Shown: positions 25,142-33,853 of the stretch, piece by piece
Position numbering within the stretch: the stretch's first letter is position 1
Layout: every line of letters starts with the position of its first letter
From: Prosthecobacter gellanilyticus
GTDB taxonomy: Bacteria > Verrucomicrobiota > Verrucomicrobiia > Verrucomicrobiales > Verrucomicrobiaceae
Direction: 5' to 3'
DNA length: 44,078 bases
Assembly (NCBI RefSeq): GCF_007992435.1
Contig: NZ_BKAG01000055.1
Coordinates: 1-44,078, forward strand
The notes under the pieces: model-generated
Databases searched by the model: none
The model's input: the letters and a program-made list of their open reading frames with translations, nothing else
Told to the model about the DNA's origin: nothing
Program-made: the position numbers and the translations under genes

Positions 25142-26542
25142 ATGAGCACGACTTCTGTTCCGACCCGCACTGAGACTGATACGATGGGAGCCATTGAAGT
25201 GGCGCAGACGGCTTACTGGGGGGCGCAGACGCAGCGTTCGCTGAAGTATTTCGCCATCGGCAAGGATGTGATGCCGCGCGCGGTGATCCGTGCGATGGGG
25301 GTGCTGAAGAAGGCGTGTGCGATGGTGAATTGTGATCTCGGGAAACTGGCTGCTGACAAGAAGGAGCTGATCTGCCGCTCTGCGGATGAGGTGATCGAGG
25401 GGAAGCTGGACGCGCATTTTCCGCTGCGCATCTGGCAGACGGGTTCTGGCACGCAGAGCAACATGAACTCCAACGAGGTCATCTCCAACCGCGCGATCGA
25501 GATGGCGGGTGGGGTGATGGGCAGCAAGGCGCCGGTGCATCCGAATGACCACGTCAACATGTCGCAGAGCAGCAATGATACTTTCCCAACGGCGATGCAT
25601 ATCGCCGCGGTGGAGGAGGTGACGCACCGGCTGATTCCTGCGGCGAAATATTTCCGCGAGGCTCTGGAGAGGAAGCGCGTGGAGTTCAATGACATCGTGA
25701 AGATCGGCCGCACGCATCTGCAGGATGCGACGCCGGTCACGTTTGGGCAGGAGTTCGGTGGTTATGTGAGTCTCATTGATCGTGATGTGGTGCGGCTTGA
25801 GGAGACGCTGGTGGGATTGCGTGATCTGGCGATCGGTGGCACGGCGGTGGGCACGGGGCTGAACTCGCATCCGGAGTTTGCTGAACGTGCGGCAGCGACC
25901 ATTGCGGAGCTCACGGGGCTGGCTTTCAAGAGCCACCCGAACAAGTTTGCGGCACTGAGCGCGCATGATGAGTTTGTGTATGCGAGCGGTGCGCTGAAGA
26001 CCCTGGCGGCGAGTTTGATGAAGATCGCCAATGACATCCGCTGGCTGGGCTCAGGTCCACGTTGTGGGCTGGGCGAGCTGTCGCTGCCGGAGAACGAGCC
26101 GGGCTCCTCCATCATGCCTGGGAAGGTGAACCCCACGCAGAGCGAGGCGATGACGATGGTGGCGGTGCAGGTGATGGGCAATGACGCGGCGATCGGCTTT
26201 GCGGCGAGCCAGGGGAATTTTGAATTGAATGTCTTCAACCCGGTGATGATCCATAATTTCCTGCACAGCGCGGATCTCCTTACCGGCACGCTGCGCAGCT
26301 TTGCGGACTACTGCCTCGATGGCCTGAAGGTGAATCGTGAGAAGGTGGACAGCTATGTGGGCAACAGCTTGATGCTGGTCACCGCGCTCAATCAGCACAT
26401 TGGTTATGACAAGGCGGCTGCCATTGCCAAACTGGGGCACAAGGAAGGTCTCACGCTCCGTGATGCCGCGGTGAAGAGCGGGCATCTCACGGGGGAGGAG
26501 TTTGACCTGTGGGTGGATGCGGAGCGGATGACGCGAGCCTAA
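25142..26542 (+). CDS. fumC: Fumarate hydratase, class II
   Basis: 466 residues from the ATG at 25142; the frame is open further upstream but the N-terminus MSTTSVPTRTETDTMG matches the family (TRTE-D-x-G). Fumarase C reversibly hydrates fumarate to malate in the citric acid cycle, as a cytoplasmic homotetramer. Signature motifs: TGSGTQSNMNSNEV (substrate site), HPNDHVNMSQSSND, GRTHLQDATPVTFGQE, the catalytic loop GSSIMPGKVNPTQ, and the C-terminal EGLTLRDAAVKSGHLT. The TAA stop at 26540-26542 lies within a GCCTAAC heptamer, and the last 18 codons overlap, tail to tail, the end of a leucine-rich-repeat gene on the other strand. Secure. Confidence 0.96.
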   Translation: MSTTSVPTRTETDTMGAIEVAQTAYWGAQTQRSLKYFAIGKDVMPRAVIRAMGVLKKACAMVNCDLGKLAADKKELICRSADEVIEGKLDAHFPLRIWQTGSGTQSNMNSNEVISNRAIEMAGGVMGSKAPVHPNDHVNMSQSSNDTFPTAMHIAAVEEVTHRLIPAAKYFREALERKRVEFNDIVKIGRTHLQDATPVTFGQEFGGYVSLIDRDVVRLEETLVGLRDLAIGGTAVGTGLNSHPEFAERAAATIAELTGLAFKSHPNKFAALSAHDEFVYASGALKTLAASLMKIANDIRWLGSGPRCGLGELSLPENEPGSSIMPGKVNPTQSEAMTMVAVQVMGNDAAIGFAASQGNFELNVFNPVMIHNFLHSADLLTGTLRSFADYCLDGLKVNREKVDSYVGNSLMLVTALNQHIGYDKAAAIAKLGHKEGLTLRDAAVKSGHLTGEEFDLWVDAERMTRA

Positions 26543-27278
26543 CCAGTGATTCGGGAATGGTTTCGACTGGTGTCCAGGCGCACAGGAGGGTCTCGAGGGC
26601 AGGGAGGGTGATGAGAGGCTCCAGGTCGGTGACCTGGGTCTGGGTGAGGTCCAGCTTTCTCAGCGCGGGCAGGCCGCTCAGCGGAGCCACGGTGGTGACT
26701 GGGGTGTGATAGCAGAGCAGCACCTGCAGGGCGGGATGATCCTGCAATGGGGCGAGGTCTGCCACCTTCGTATGACTGAGGTCGAGATGACGCAGGGCAC
26801 TGAGGCGGGCCAGCGGACGGATGTCTGAAAGGAAGGTGTAGGAGGCATCCAGCACCTCCAGATAAGTCAGGCTGGCGAGGGGTGCGAGATCCTCCACGGA
26901 TGTCCATGAGAGGTCCAGGACGCGAAGCTGGGGGAGGCTTTCGAGACCTGCGAGATCATCCCAGGCGCTGCCATCTCCGCGTGCTCCGGCGAGGGAGAGG
27001 ATCTGCAGATTGGGCAGACGATTCCAGAGTTCACGCGCCGCTGCGGGAGGCAGGGTATTGGGCGCATAGGGGATGCCGGGCGAGGCGGGGTGGAAGCCGT
27101 TGGCGGCGTCTGTCCAGCCGACGCCGAGATTCAGGCAGGAGAGGTGATTCAATTCCCACAGTTCGTTAGGCCACTCGGTGAGGCCGAGGTCACCGAGATC
27201 CAATGTTCCGGTGCGCCGTTCCTGCTCCCGCAAGATGCGGGCGCGGGCGATGGCAGATCCTTCGGGGGCAGAGGGCAT
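26487..27278 (-). CDS. Leucine-rich-repeat protein
   Basis: About 263 residues from the ATG at 27278; longer upstream frames lack a plausible start. The first 45 residues are charged helix (ARARILREQERRTG). Then come roughly eight repeats of 22-23 residues of the internalin/SDS22 type: LRVLDLSWTSVEDLAPLASL, LEVLDASYTFLSDIRPLARL, LRHLDLSHTKVADLAPLQDH, LQVLLCYHTPVTTVAPLSGL, LRKLDLTQTQVTDLEPLITL and LETLLCAWTPVETIPESL. No signal peptide is visible, so it is probably cytoplasmic. Such arrays bind proteins; no partner is indicated. Its last 56 bp overlap the 3' end of fumC in the opposite direction. I see no enzymatic domain. Confidence 0.8.
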   Translation of the reverse strand: MPSAPEGSAIARARILREQERRTGTLDLGDLGLTEWPNELWELNHLSCLNLGVGWTDAANGFHPASPGIPYAPNTLPPAAARELWNRLPNLQILSLAGARGDGSAWDDLAGLESLPQLRVLDLSWTSVEDLAPLASLTYLEVLDASYTFLSDIRPLARLSALRHLDLSHTKVADLAPLQDHPALQVLLCYHTPVTTVAPLSGLPALRKLDLTQTQVTDLEPLITLPALETLLCAWTPVETIPESLVRLASSAPHPPTGQTPPP

Positions 27279-27380
27279 GGCATGTCTTCGTGGCTCCCAT
27301 GAGGCCTGGCAAGTCTTCACCCGAGGAGACCGGCCTAGAATTGGCACAAGGTCGGCAGGTTTCCGCACGTTCTAAGCTGC

Positions 27381-28643
27381 ATGAAACGCACACTCCTCCT
27401 GCTCGGTGCTCTCGGATCCTTCATGGCCTCTTCCTGCCCTGCGGCGAACTGGCCCATGTGGCGCGGCCCGAGCGGGGACGGGACCACCACGGAATCTGGT
27501 TTGCCGGAAAAGTGGAGCCAGACGGACAATGTGGTGTGGAAGGTGGCGCTGCCGGATCGCGGGAACTCGACGCCGGTGGTGTGGGGTGACAAGGTGCTGG
27601 TGACGCAGGCGGTGGAGAAGGCGGGGCAGAGGCTGCTGCTGTGTTTTGATCGCAAGGATGGCAAGCAACTCTGGGAGGCGGGCACGACCTACAAGGAGCC
27701 GGAGCTGACCCATGCCACGAACCCCTACTGCGCGGCATCACCGGCCACGAACGGAACGCAGATCGTGGTGTTCTTTGCCAGTGCCGGTGTTTTTTGTTAT
27801 GACTTCGAAGGCAAGGAGCTGTGGAAGCGCACGGACCTGGGCAAGCAGCATCACATCTGGGGAAACGGCACCTCGCCGGTGATTGCCGGAGACCGGGTGT
27901 TTTTGAACTTCGGGCCCGGCGAGAAGACCACTCTGTATGCCTTTGATCTCAAGACAGGCAAGACGCTCTGGGAGCATAATGAACCCGGTGGTGCCTCGGG
28001 TGAAGGCGCGGAGAAAAAGTGGCTCGGTTCATGGGCGGACCCGCTGTTCCGGAAGATCGATGATCATTATGAGGTCATCCTCAGTTATCCGGGGCGCGTG
28101 GCGGGTTTTGATCCTCTGAGTGGGAAGCAGCTGTGGACCTGTGATGGATTGAATGCGCTGGTTTATAACTCACCGCTGCTGGCACCGGACAACACGGTGA
28201 TCGCTTACGGCGGGTATGGCGGCATGGGTGTGGCGGTGAAGGCCGGTGGCAAGGGGGACGTGACCGAAAAGCGTCTCTGGCATCTGCCGAAGGTGAGCCA
28301 GCGCATCGGCAGCGGGGTGATCAAAGACGGCTATCACTACATCCTCAGTGATGGGGGCATCGTGGAGTGTCGTGATCTGAAAACGGGTGAGATGATCTAC
28401 AACGAACGTCTCAAAGGTCCGGGACCCACAGGACAGAACTGGTCATCACTGGTGCTCAGCGCGGATGGCAAATGCTACGCGGCGAATCAGGGTGGCGACT
28501 GCTTTGTCTTCAAGGCCAGCCCGACGTTTGAGCTGCTCTCCACGAACTCCCTGGGTGAGAAGATCATCGGCTCCATCGCTGTCAGTGACGGGCAGCTTTT
28601 CATCCGCGGGTATAAGAACCTGTGGTGCATCGGCAAGAAGTGA
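27381..28643 (+). CDS. Exported PQQ-like beta-propeller protein
   Basis: 420 residues with a signal peptide (MKRTLLLLGALGSFMASSCPA) ending in an SSC that might be a weak lipobox. The mature protein starts WPMWRGPSGDGTTTESGLPEKWS, the characteristic opening of PQQ-like propellers of Verrucomicrobiota and Planctomycetota. The blades carry D-x-x-x-G-x-x-L-W motifs (FDRKDGKQLWEA, YDFEGKELWKRT, FDLKTGKTLWEHN, FDPLSGKQLWTCD, RDLKTGEMIYN) and end with the closing strand LFIRGYKNLWCIG. Members of this class are not known to bind PQQ; most have no assigned function. It diverges from the LRR gene, 102 bp apart. Confidence 0.88.
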   Translation: MKRTLLLLGALGSFMASSCPAANWPMWRGPSGDGTTTESGLPEKWSQTDNVVWKVALPDRGNSTPVVWGDKVLVTQAVEKAGQRLLLCFDRKDGKQLWEAGTTYKEPELTHATNPYCAASPATNGTQIVVFFASAGVFCYDFEGKELWKRTDLGKQHHIWGNGTSPVIAGDRVFLNFGPGEKTTLYAFDLKTGKTLWEHNEPGGASGEGAEKKWLGSWADPLFRKIDDHYEVILSYPGRVAGFDPLSGKQLWTCDGLNALVYNSPLLAPDNTVIAYGGYGGMGVAVKAGGKGDVTEKRLWHLPKVSQRIGSGVIKDGYHYILSDGGIVECRDLKTGEMIYNERLKGPGPTGQNWSSLVLSADGKCYAANQGGDCFVFKASPTFELLSTNSLGEKIIGSIAVSDGQLFIRGYKNLWCIGKK

Positions 28644-28719
28644 GCCGACGATGGATGAGCGCGGTTTTCAGCATGTGCGAGTCCTTCGACAGGCGTGAGG
28701 TCTTGTGTATGGTGTGCGC

Positions 28720-30384
28720 ATGAAGATTGATGCCATCGCGCGTTTGGAACGTCATGCGAAGCGTCTCGGCGAGATCGCCGCGGTGCTGGGGAAGTATGGG
28801 CTGGCGGACATGTTCGGCGGGTTTGACTATCCCTGGCTGAACAACCGGCTGCGCAGCGCGGACGGGCAGGTGCTCGCGGATGTGTCCACCGCAGCGAAGG
28901 TGAGGCTGGCGCTCACGGAGCTGGGGACCACGGGCATCAAGCTGGGGCAGATGCTGAGCACGCGCGCGGATCTCATCGGCCCTGAGATGACCGCAGAGCT
29001 TGCGGAATTGCAGGCGAATGTGCCCGCTGAACCGGCGGAGACAGCGCGGCAGATTTTGCAGACGGATCTGGGGCGGCCGGTGGAGGAGTTGTTTGCGGAG
29101 TTTGAGGACACGCCGCTGGCGGCGGCCTCCATCGCGCAGGTGCACTGTGCACGGCTGCATAGTGGGGAGCGTGTGGTGGTGAAGGTGCGGCGCAGCGGCA
29201 TCGAGGCAAAGGTGGGCACGGATCTGGAGATCGTGCAGGCACTGGCGGAGCTGCTGGAAAAGCACTCGCCTTCGCTGCGTCCGTATCAACCCGTGGCCGT
29301 GGTGCGCCAGTTCCGCCGCACGCTGCTGCGGGAGATGGATTTTACGTATGAGAAGCGGAACCTGGAGGAGTTCGCGCGCCATTTCGCGGCCGAGCCGGAT
29401 GTGCACATCCCCACGGTGTATCCTGATCTGTGCTCGCATCAGATCATCACCATGGAGCGGCTGAATGGCGTGCCTGGCAATGATGTGGCGGCGCTGAAAC
29501 TCTCTGGCGAGGACCTCACCGAATTCGCCCGGCGCGGTGCGAACATGTATCTGGAGATGGTTTTCCGCGATGGCTTCTACCATGCGGACCCGCATCCGGG
29601 AAACCTCGTGCTGATGCCCGGCAGTGTGGTGGGTGTGATCGACTGCGGACAGGTGGGCCGCATCGATGACGAGCTGCGTGACGAAGTGGAGGCGCTGCTG
29701 CTGGCCATCGTGGAGAACGACTCTGGCCAGGTCACCGAACAAGTTTTGCGTTTAGGGGCTGTGCCTTCTGATTTTCCCCGTGAGCGGCTGCGTGCGGATC
29801 TGGATGATTTCATGGCGGACTATGTGGGGCATCCGCTGCGTGACATCAATGTGGGCGGTGCCTTGTCATCACTCATCGAGATCGTCCGGCGCTATCACAT
29901 CACCTTGCCGCCGCCGCTCGCGGTGCTTTTGAAGACGCTCATCGTGCTGGAGGGCACGAGCCGCCGCTTCAGCCCCGAGGTGAGCCTGGCGGAGCTCATG
30001 CAGCCCTTCTGCCAGCGCATGGTGATGCGGCGGCTTTCCCCCTCACGTCTGCTGCGCCGGGCGCGGCGGACCTATCGCGACTGGGACCGGCTGATCACGC
30101 TGCTGCCGCGTGATCTCGCGGATCTGCTGGCGCGGTTTCGTGACGGCACCCTGACGGTGCATCTGGATCACCGGCACCTGGACCCCATCGTGAACCGACT
30201 GGTGCTGGGCGTGCTTACTGCGGCCATCTTCCTGGGATCATCCCAGCTTTGGAGCAACCAGGCGCAGCCTGTGCTTTTTGGCGTGTCCATTTTCGGTGCT
30301 TTTGGTTATGTCGTGAGTTTGTTTCTGGGCTGGCGGCTGCTTCGGGCCATCCGGAAGTCGGGGAATATCAACTCGAAGGATTGA
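28720..30384 (+). CDS. ABC1/UbiB-family atypical kinase
   Basis: 554 residues from the ATG at 28720; a GTG at 28705 adds five. It has the family's marks: the KxGQ motif in TGIKLGQMLSTRADLI, the Ala-rich nucleotide loop (LAAASIAQVH) in place of the normal Gly loop, the VVVKVRR lysine, then MDFTYEKRNLEEF, the catalytic HADPHPGN loop and the metal-binding VIDCGQVG. Two hydrophobic segments at the C-terminus (LVLGVLTAAIFLGSSQL and VLFGVSIFGAFGYVVSLFLG) should anchor it in the membrane. UbiB-type proteins are ATPases or kinases needed for ubiquinone or other isoprenoid lipid handling; no ubi or men genes are nearby. It is followed by a 660-bp repeat region. Confidence 0.92.
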   Translation: MKIDAIARLERHAKRLGEIAAVLGKYGLADMFGGFDYPWLNNRLRSADGQVLADVSTAAKVRLALTELGTTGIKLGQMLSTRADLIGPEMTAELAELQANVPAEPAETARQILQTDLGRPVEELFAEFEDTPLAAASIAQVHCARLHSGERVVVKVRRSGIEAKVGTDLEIVQALAELLEKHSPSLRPYQPVAVVRQFRRTLLREMDFTYEKRNLEEFARHFAAEPDVHIPTVYPDLCSHQIITMERLNGVPGNDVAALKLSGEDLTEFARRGANMYLEMVFRDGFYHADPHPGNLVLMPGSVVGVIDCGQVGRIDDELRDEVEALLLAIVENDSGQVTEQVLRLGAVPSDFPRERLRADLDDFMADYVGHPLRDINVGGALSSLIEIVRRYHITLPPPLAVLLKTLIVLEGTSRRFSPEVSLAELMQPFCQRMVMRRLSPSRLLRRARRTYRDWDRLITLLPRDLADLLARFRDGTLTVHLDHRHLDPIVNRLVLGVLTAAIFLGSSQLWSNQAQPVLFGVSIFGAFGYVVSLFLGWRLLRAIRKSGNINSKD

Positions 30385-30454
30385 GGGACAGATGATGGAG
30401 GGGGAGTCAGGTTCGCAAGGCCCTGAGCTCTACCCATGACCATGTATTTGCAGG

Positions 30455-30583
30455 CTTCTCGCGCCGCCTTCGGGGCGCGTGGCTGATCAGGGCGGTGTTG
30501 TGATGTGTTCCGGTGGTTCTCGCTGCACCGCTCCGCGGTTTCGCTTCACCACCGGCTAATGTCTTGCGAGCCTCCGGCTCGCG
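30455..30583 (+). repeat. Dispersed bipartite repeat, copy 2 of 2
   Basis: Same module order as 24913-25036: CTTCTCGCGC with a GCGCC/GGCGC hairpin (30460-30479), TCCGGTGGTTCTCGCT (30509-30524), CGCTTCACCACCGGCTAAT (30542-30560), then GCGAGCC-TCC-GGCTCGC (30566-30582). The GGCTGATCA that ends copy 1 lies between the modules here. Confidence 0.75.
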
Positions 30584-30740
30584 ATTCCCCCCCCAGCAAT
30601 GACTTATGAGCAAAGCTCATTCCAAGGCCGTCGCATTCCACTTCTGCAAAGCTTCTCGTTAGGCCTTCCAGAGCGCCGGAGGGCCCTGAGTTTTACCCAT
30701 AAGTCGATGAGGCAGACCTTCGCTGGCCAAGTAGCGCTGT

Positions 30741-30897
30741 GGAGCGCGGACTTCAGTCCGCAGCGGATCATTCGCTGTCATAGGTGCCCTGTGACTGGTG
30801 ATGTCTTCAAGACGAAGACGTGGGCTCGAAGGACACGAGCACGGATGAAGGAGATCACCAGGGCGTTCGACCTGCTGCGGACTGAAGTCCGCGCTCC
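30741..30897. repeat. Inverted pair of a 16-bp palindromic element
   Basis: GGAGC-GCGGACTTCAGTCCGC-AGC at 30741-30764 and its reverse complement at 30874-30897 face each other about 110 bp apart. The core is itself a 16-bp palindrome (7-bp arms, 2-base centre). A third copy begins the window (1-17) in the orientation of the second. The intervening 110 bp shows no gene. Confidence 0.75.
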
Positions 30898-31044
30898 TTG
30901 GACGCCGCGGCCTGCGGCATCCTAGTGTGTTGTCCCGCTTTGTCAGGGACGGCCAAACGTCCTCGTCGACGTCATAGTTATGGGTGACGCTCAGGGATGG
31001 CCGGCGCAGTCCAGGACGCTTCGCGACTATCGCAGATCAGTTGC

Positions 31045-32322
31045 TCACTCATTTTCCAGCAGCTTGATGCGCCACCAGGCGGACTCCAGGGGGAAGAACT
31101 GGCTCAGATAGACGCGGCTGACGTCATAATGCGTGATGACCTTCTCGATCGCCGTGCGCTGGGACATGACATACTCGCGGTCTGGACACAGCGTGACCAC
31201 CCAGGCGGCGAAGCAGGGTTCGCGCAGGTAGTCTTTCTCGATGTGCATGCGCGGTGAGGCGGCGTGCTGCAGCTTCAGGCCTGCCAGGGCAACCTGCACC
31301 GATTCCAGCTCGCTCGTCTGTGGCTTCCAGGCAGCGTTCATCATGCGCCAGTCGACGTTGAAGACTTCGGTGCCGTTCACATCGAACTCGGAGATGAGTC
31401 CCAGGCTCTTGGCGGAGAGCTCGGCGCTGTGTCGCAAGCCTTCGGCATAGACGGCTTTTAGGGCTGCATCGGTCTCCATCTCCCACAAGGCGCGCAGGCA
31501 GATCACGCCTTCAGATCCTGTCCAGGAATGACGTGGACCCTGACCTGGATCAAAGACCATGCCCTCGCGGCAGAAGTCGATGCGCGGGCGCTGGGACTTG
31601 CCCACCTTTTCGTTCGCGGCATCGACGTAGCGCTTTTGCCAGGATTCATCCCCCGTGAAGGCATGCATGGCTTTCATCACAAAGAGCAGCCTCGGCGCGC
31701 CTTCCCAGGTCGGCTTGTTGAGATCTCCGCGATACTTCGAAGGCGGGCCGTCCGCGGGCATCTTCCAGCCGTTGGCATCCAGCACGGTGATCTGCGCGAT
31801 GAAGCGGGCGATGAGATCCTTCTTCTCTGCCTCATCCCTGGCCAAACCATCTTTGATATAGCGCCAGATGCCATAGAGCCACGGTGTCGTCTGGTCATTC
31901 GATCCCATGCTGTAGGTGGTCTTGCCGTCTGTGGCGATGCCGCGAGCGATGAAGCCGGGTGTCTTGCCGATGGTGGAGACCTTGATGAGTCCTTCGATCA
32001 TGCGTCTAGCCTTCGCACGATCTTCCTCGCTCTTCGTGATCGTCCAGCGGCTGCACAGCGCATCTAGATACAGGCCGTTGAACATGGGCCCGTCCTCATT
32101 CGGCACGCCCCAGCTCAGAGCGCTCGGCTTCATCTCGCGGCAATCTTCGGGCGTGGGTCGCACGATCTCTCCCTTCAGTCCGACGTAGTCGAGGATGAGG
32201 TGGTGCTCATCAACAAACCTGCGCCAGAGCTCGTCATGCGCTTTTTGAACTGCTTCTTCGGGTGCGTCAGCCGCGAGGGCGGCGGTGGCGATGCAGAGAA
32301 AGAGAAGAGGGCGCAAAATCAT
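31045..32322 (-). CDS. Exported helical protein, (alpha/alpha)6-toroid-like
   Basis: About 425 residues from the ATG at 32322, chosen because it gives a signal peptide (MILRPLLFLCIATAALAA). The mature chain is mostly helical and rich in Trp, Tyr, Arg and Asp, with spaced aromatic motifs such as MFNGLYLDALCSRW, TPWLYGIWRYIKDGL, APRLLFVMKAMHAFTGD, VDWRMMNAAWK and ESAWWRIKLLENE. This resembles six-hairpin glycosidase-type toroids (for example uronyl hydrolase or lyase families), but I find no catalytic pair I would trust. It is probably periplasmic or secreted and acts on a carbohydrate (inference). It follows the MATE gene on the same strand after 115 bp. Family not assigned. Confidence 0.7.
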   Translation of the reverse strand: MILRPLLFLCIATAALAADAPEEAVQKAHDELWRRFVDEHHLILDYVGLKGEIVRPTPEDCREMKPSALSWGVPNEDGPMFNGLYLDALCSRWTITKSEEDRAKARRMIEGLIKVSTIGKTPGFIARGIATDGKTTYSMGSNDQTTPWLYGIWRYIKDGLARDEAEKKDLIARFIAQITVLDANGWKMPADGPPSKYRGDLNKPTWEGAPRLLFVMKAMHAFTGDESWQKRYVDAANEKVGKSQRPRIDFCREGMVFDPGQGPRHSWTGSEGVICLRALWEMETDAALKAVYAEGLRHSAELSAKSLGLISEFDVNGTEVFNVDWRMMNAAWKPQTSELESVQVALAGLKLQHAASPRMHIEKDYLREPCFAAWVVTLCPDREYVMSQRTAIEKVITHYDVSRVYLSQFFPLESAWWRIKLLENE

Positions 32323-32437
32323 GATTCGGATCGGTAGGAAATCTTGTGGGCGGCACGCTGACATGCTTCCAGCCTGCACACGGCATCCAGCCTGGCGAGG
32401 CGCTGAAAAAGCTCAAATCACGCGTTCGCGGGAAATC

Positions 32438-33853
32438 TCACACCTTCTGCAGCTTCCACTTTCCGCGCCGGAACAAGAAGAAACTCCACACGGCCAGCAG
32501 CGAGTAGGCTGCGGGCACGGAGATCACGGCGCCGATCGGACCCCAGCCCAGGGTCCTGGCCAGCAGCCAGGCGATGGGGATCTGGCCGAGCCAGAGGCAC
32601 AGGAAGTTCAGGCGCGCGGGTGTCCATGTGTCGCCCGAGCCATTGAAGGCACCTTCAAAGCACATGCCTGCGGCATAAAGCGGGAAGGCCAAGCTGATGA
32701 TCCAGAGTGACTGTGTGCCAAAGGCCAGCACGTCCGGCTCCGGGCTGAAAAGACGGAGCAGCGGTCCCGCGAAGATCACAAAGCACAGGCCCACCCCACT
32801 GAGCACCAGGATGTTCAGCTTCGTGGCGATCCATACGGCTGCCTCGGCACGCTCCGGCTTGTTCGCGCCGAGGTTTTGGCCCACGAGGGTGGAGCCTGCA
32901 TTTGCCAAACCCCAGGCGGGCATGAGGGCAAAGGTCACGATGCGGATGGCGATGGTGTAACCCGCCAGCGCGGTGCTGCCGAACATGGCGAGAATCTTGA
33001 AGAGGCCGACCCAGCTTGTGGTGCTGATGAGAAACTGCGCGATGCCGCTGCCAGACTTGCTCAGCACGGTGCCGAGGATCTCGCGTCGCGGCTTGAAATG
33101 CTCCCAGCGCACCTTCACGCGGCTGTGATGCCCGGCCAGATGCCAGAGCTGATAGAGCACACCCACACCACGACCGATGTTTGTGGCCACGGCCGCGCCG
33201 GTGACGCCCATCTCTGGAAAGATGCCCCAACCAAAAATAAAACAAGGGCCGAGCACGATGTTCAGCGCGTTCGCCAGCCAGAGCGTGCGCATGGCGATCA
33301 CGGCATCTCCCGCGCCGCGGAAGATGGCATTGATCAGGAAGATGAGGAAGACGGTGATGTTCCCGCCGAGCATCACCCGTGCAAAGGAGCCTCCGATGGT
33401 GACCACCTTCTCATCGGCGCCCATGGCGCGCAGGATGTCCGGTGCGAAGATGCCGAGCACCACGCCGATGCCTGCGGCCATCAGCACGCCCAGAAGCACG
33501 ATCTGCGCGGCGGCCTGTGCCGCGAGCTCAGGCTCCTTTTCACCGATGCGGCGTGACACGATGGCCGTGGCCGCGATGGAGATGCCGATGGCCACGGCAT
33601 AGATCAGTGTCATCACGGATTCCGTGATACCCACCACTGCCACGGCTTCCTTGCCCAGGCGTGAAACCCAGAACACATCCGCCACGGCAAAGAGGGACTC
33701 CATGATCATCTCCAGCACCATGGGCACCGCCAGCAGGATGATGGCGCGGTTCATGGGCAGAGACGTGTAGTCATGCTCCTCCCCGCGCAGTGACTGCGCC
33801 ACGCTGCGCCAGAATGACGGGGCAGGTGGGGAGGTGGTGGAGTCCTGGCTCAT
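32438..33853 (-). CDS. MATE-family efflux transporter
   Basis: 471 residues with twelve hydrophobic segments in two similar halves. The first half begins LPMNRAIILLAVPMVLEMIMESLFAVADVFWVSRLG, with the family's typical V-D-x-F/x-x-x-x-L-G signature; AAATAIVSRRIGEKEPE matches the loop after helix 3. The second half has NAIFRGAGDAVIAMRTLWLANALNIVLGP and the ANAGSTLVGQNLGANKPERAE stretch. MATE proteins expel drugs or toxic metabolites in exchange for sodium or protons. The N-terminal 30 residues are polar and variable. Its substrate is unknown. It starts just beside the GAATGAC tandem repeat. Confidence 0.94.
   Translation of the reverse strand: MSQDSTTSPPAPSFWRSVAQSLRGEEHDYTSLPMNRAIILLAVPMVLEMIMESLFAVADVFWVSRLGKEAVAVVGITESVMTLIYAVAIGISIAATAIVSRRIGEKEPELAAQAAAQIVLLGVLMAAGIGVVLGIFAPDILRAMGADEKVVTIGGSFARVMLGGNITVFLIFLINAIFRGAGDAVIAMRTLWLANALNIVLGPCFIFGWGIFPEMGVTGAAVATNIGRGVGVLYQLWHLAGHHSRVKVRWEHFKPRREILGTVLSKSGSGIAQFLISTTSWVGLFKILAMFGSTALAGYTIAIRIVTFALMPAWGLANAGSTLVGQNLGANKPERAEAAVWIATKLNILVLSGVGLCFVIFAGPLLRLFSPEPDVLAFGTQSLWIISLAFPLYAAGMCFEGAFNGSGDTWTPARLNFLCLWLGQIPIAWLLARTLGWGPIGAVISVPAAYSLLAVWSFFLFRRGKWKLQKV

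Larger units (their letters stand above)
30385..31044. repeat. 660-bp gene-free mosaic of dispersed palindromic repeats
   Basis: No gene is supported; open frames here look like repeat-derived artefacts. Contents in order: CCCTGAG...ACCCAT unit (30421-30437), bipartite repeat copy 2 (30455-30583), a partial ACTTATGAGCAAAGCTCA unit (30601-30618), GTTAGGC (30658), a fuller CCTGAG...CATAAGTC unit (30684-30705), inverted copies of the GCGGACTTCAGTCCGC element at 30741-30766 and 30872-30897, a GGCCTGCGGCA piece (30910-30921), and a 31012-31040 segment matching 98-123. The density of repeat copies marks it as a hot spot. Confidence 0.75.

Noticed and set aside
25094..25966. 290-codon open frame opposite fumC
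   Set aside because: fumC is certain; the opposite frame is Arg/His-rich and has no family pattern.
30599..30925. 108-codon open frame in the 30.4-31 kb gap
   Set aside because: It runs through several copies of dispersed repeats and has no recognisable protein features.
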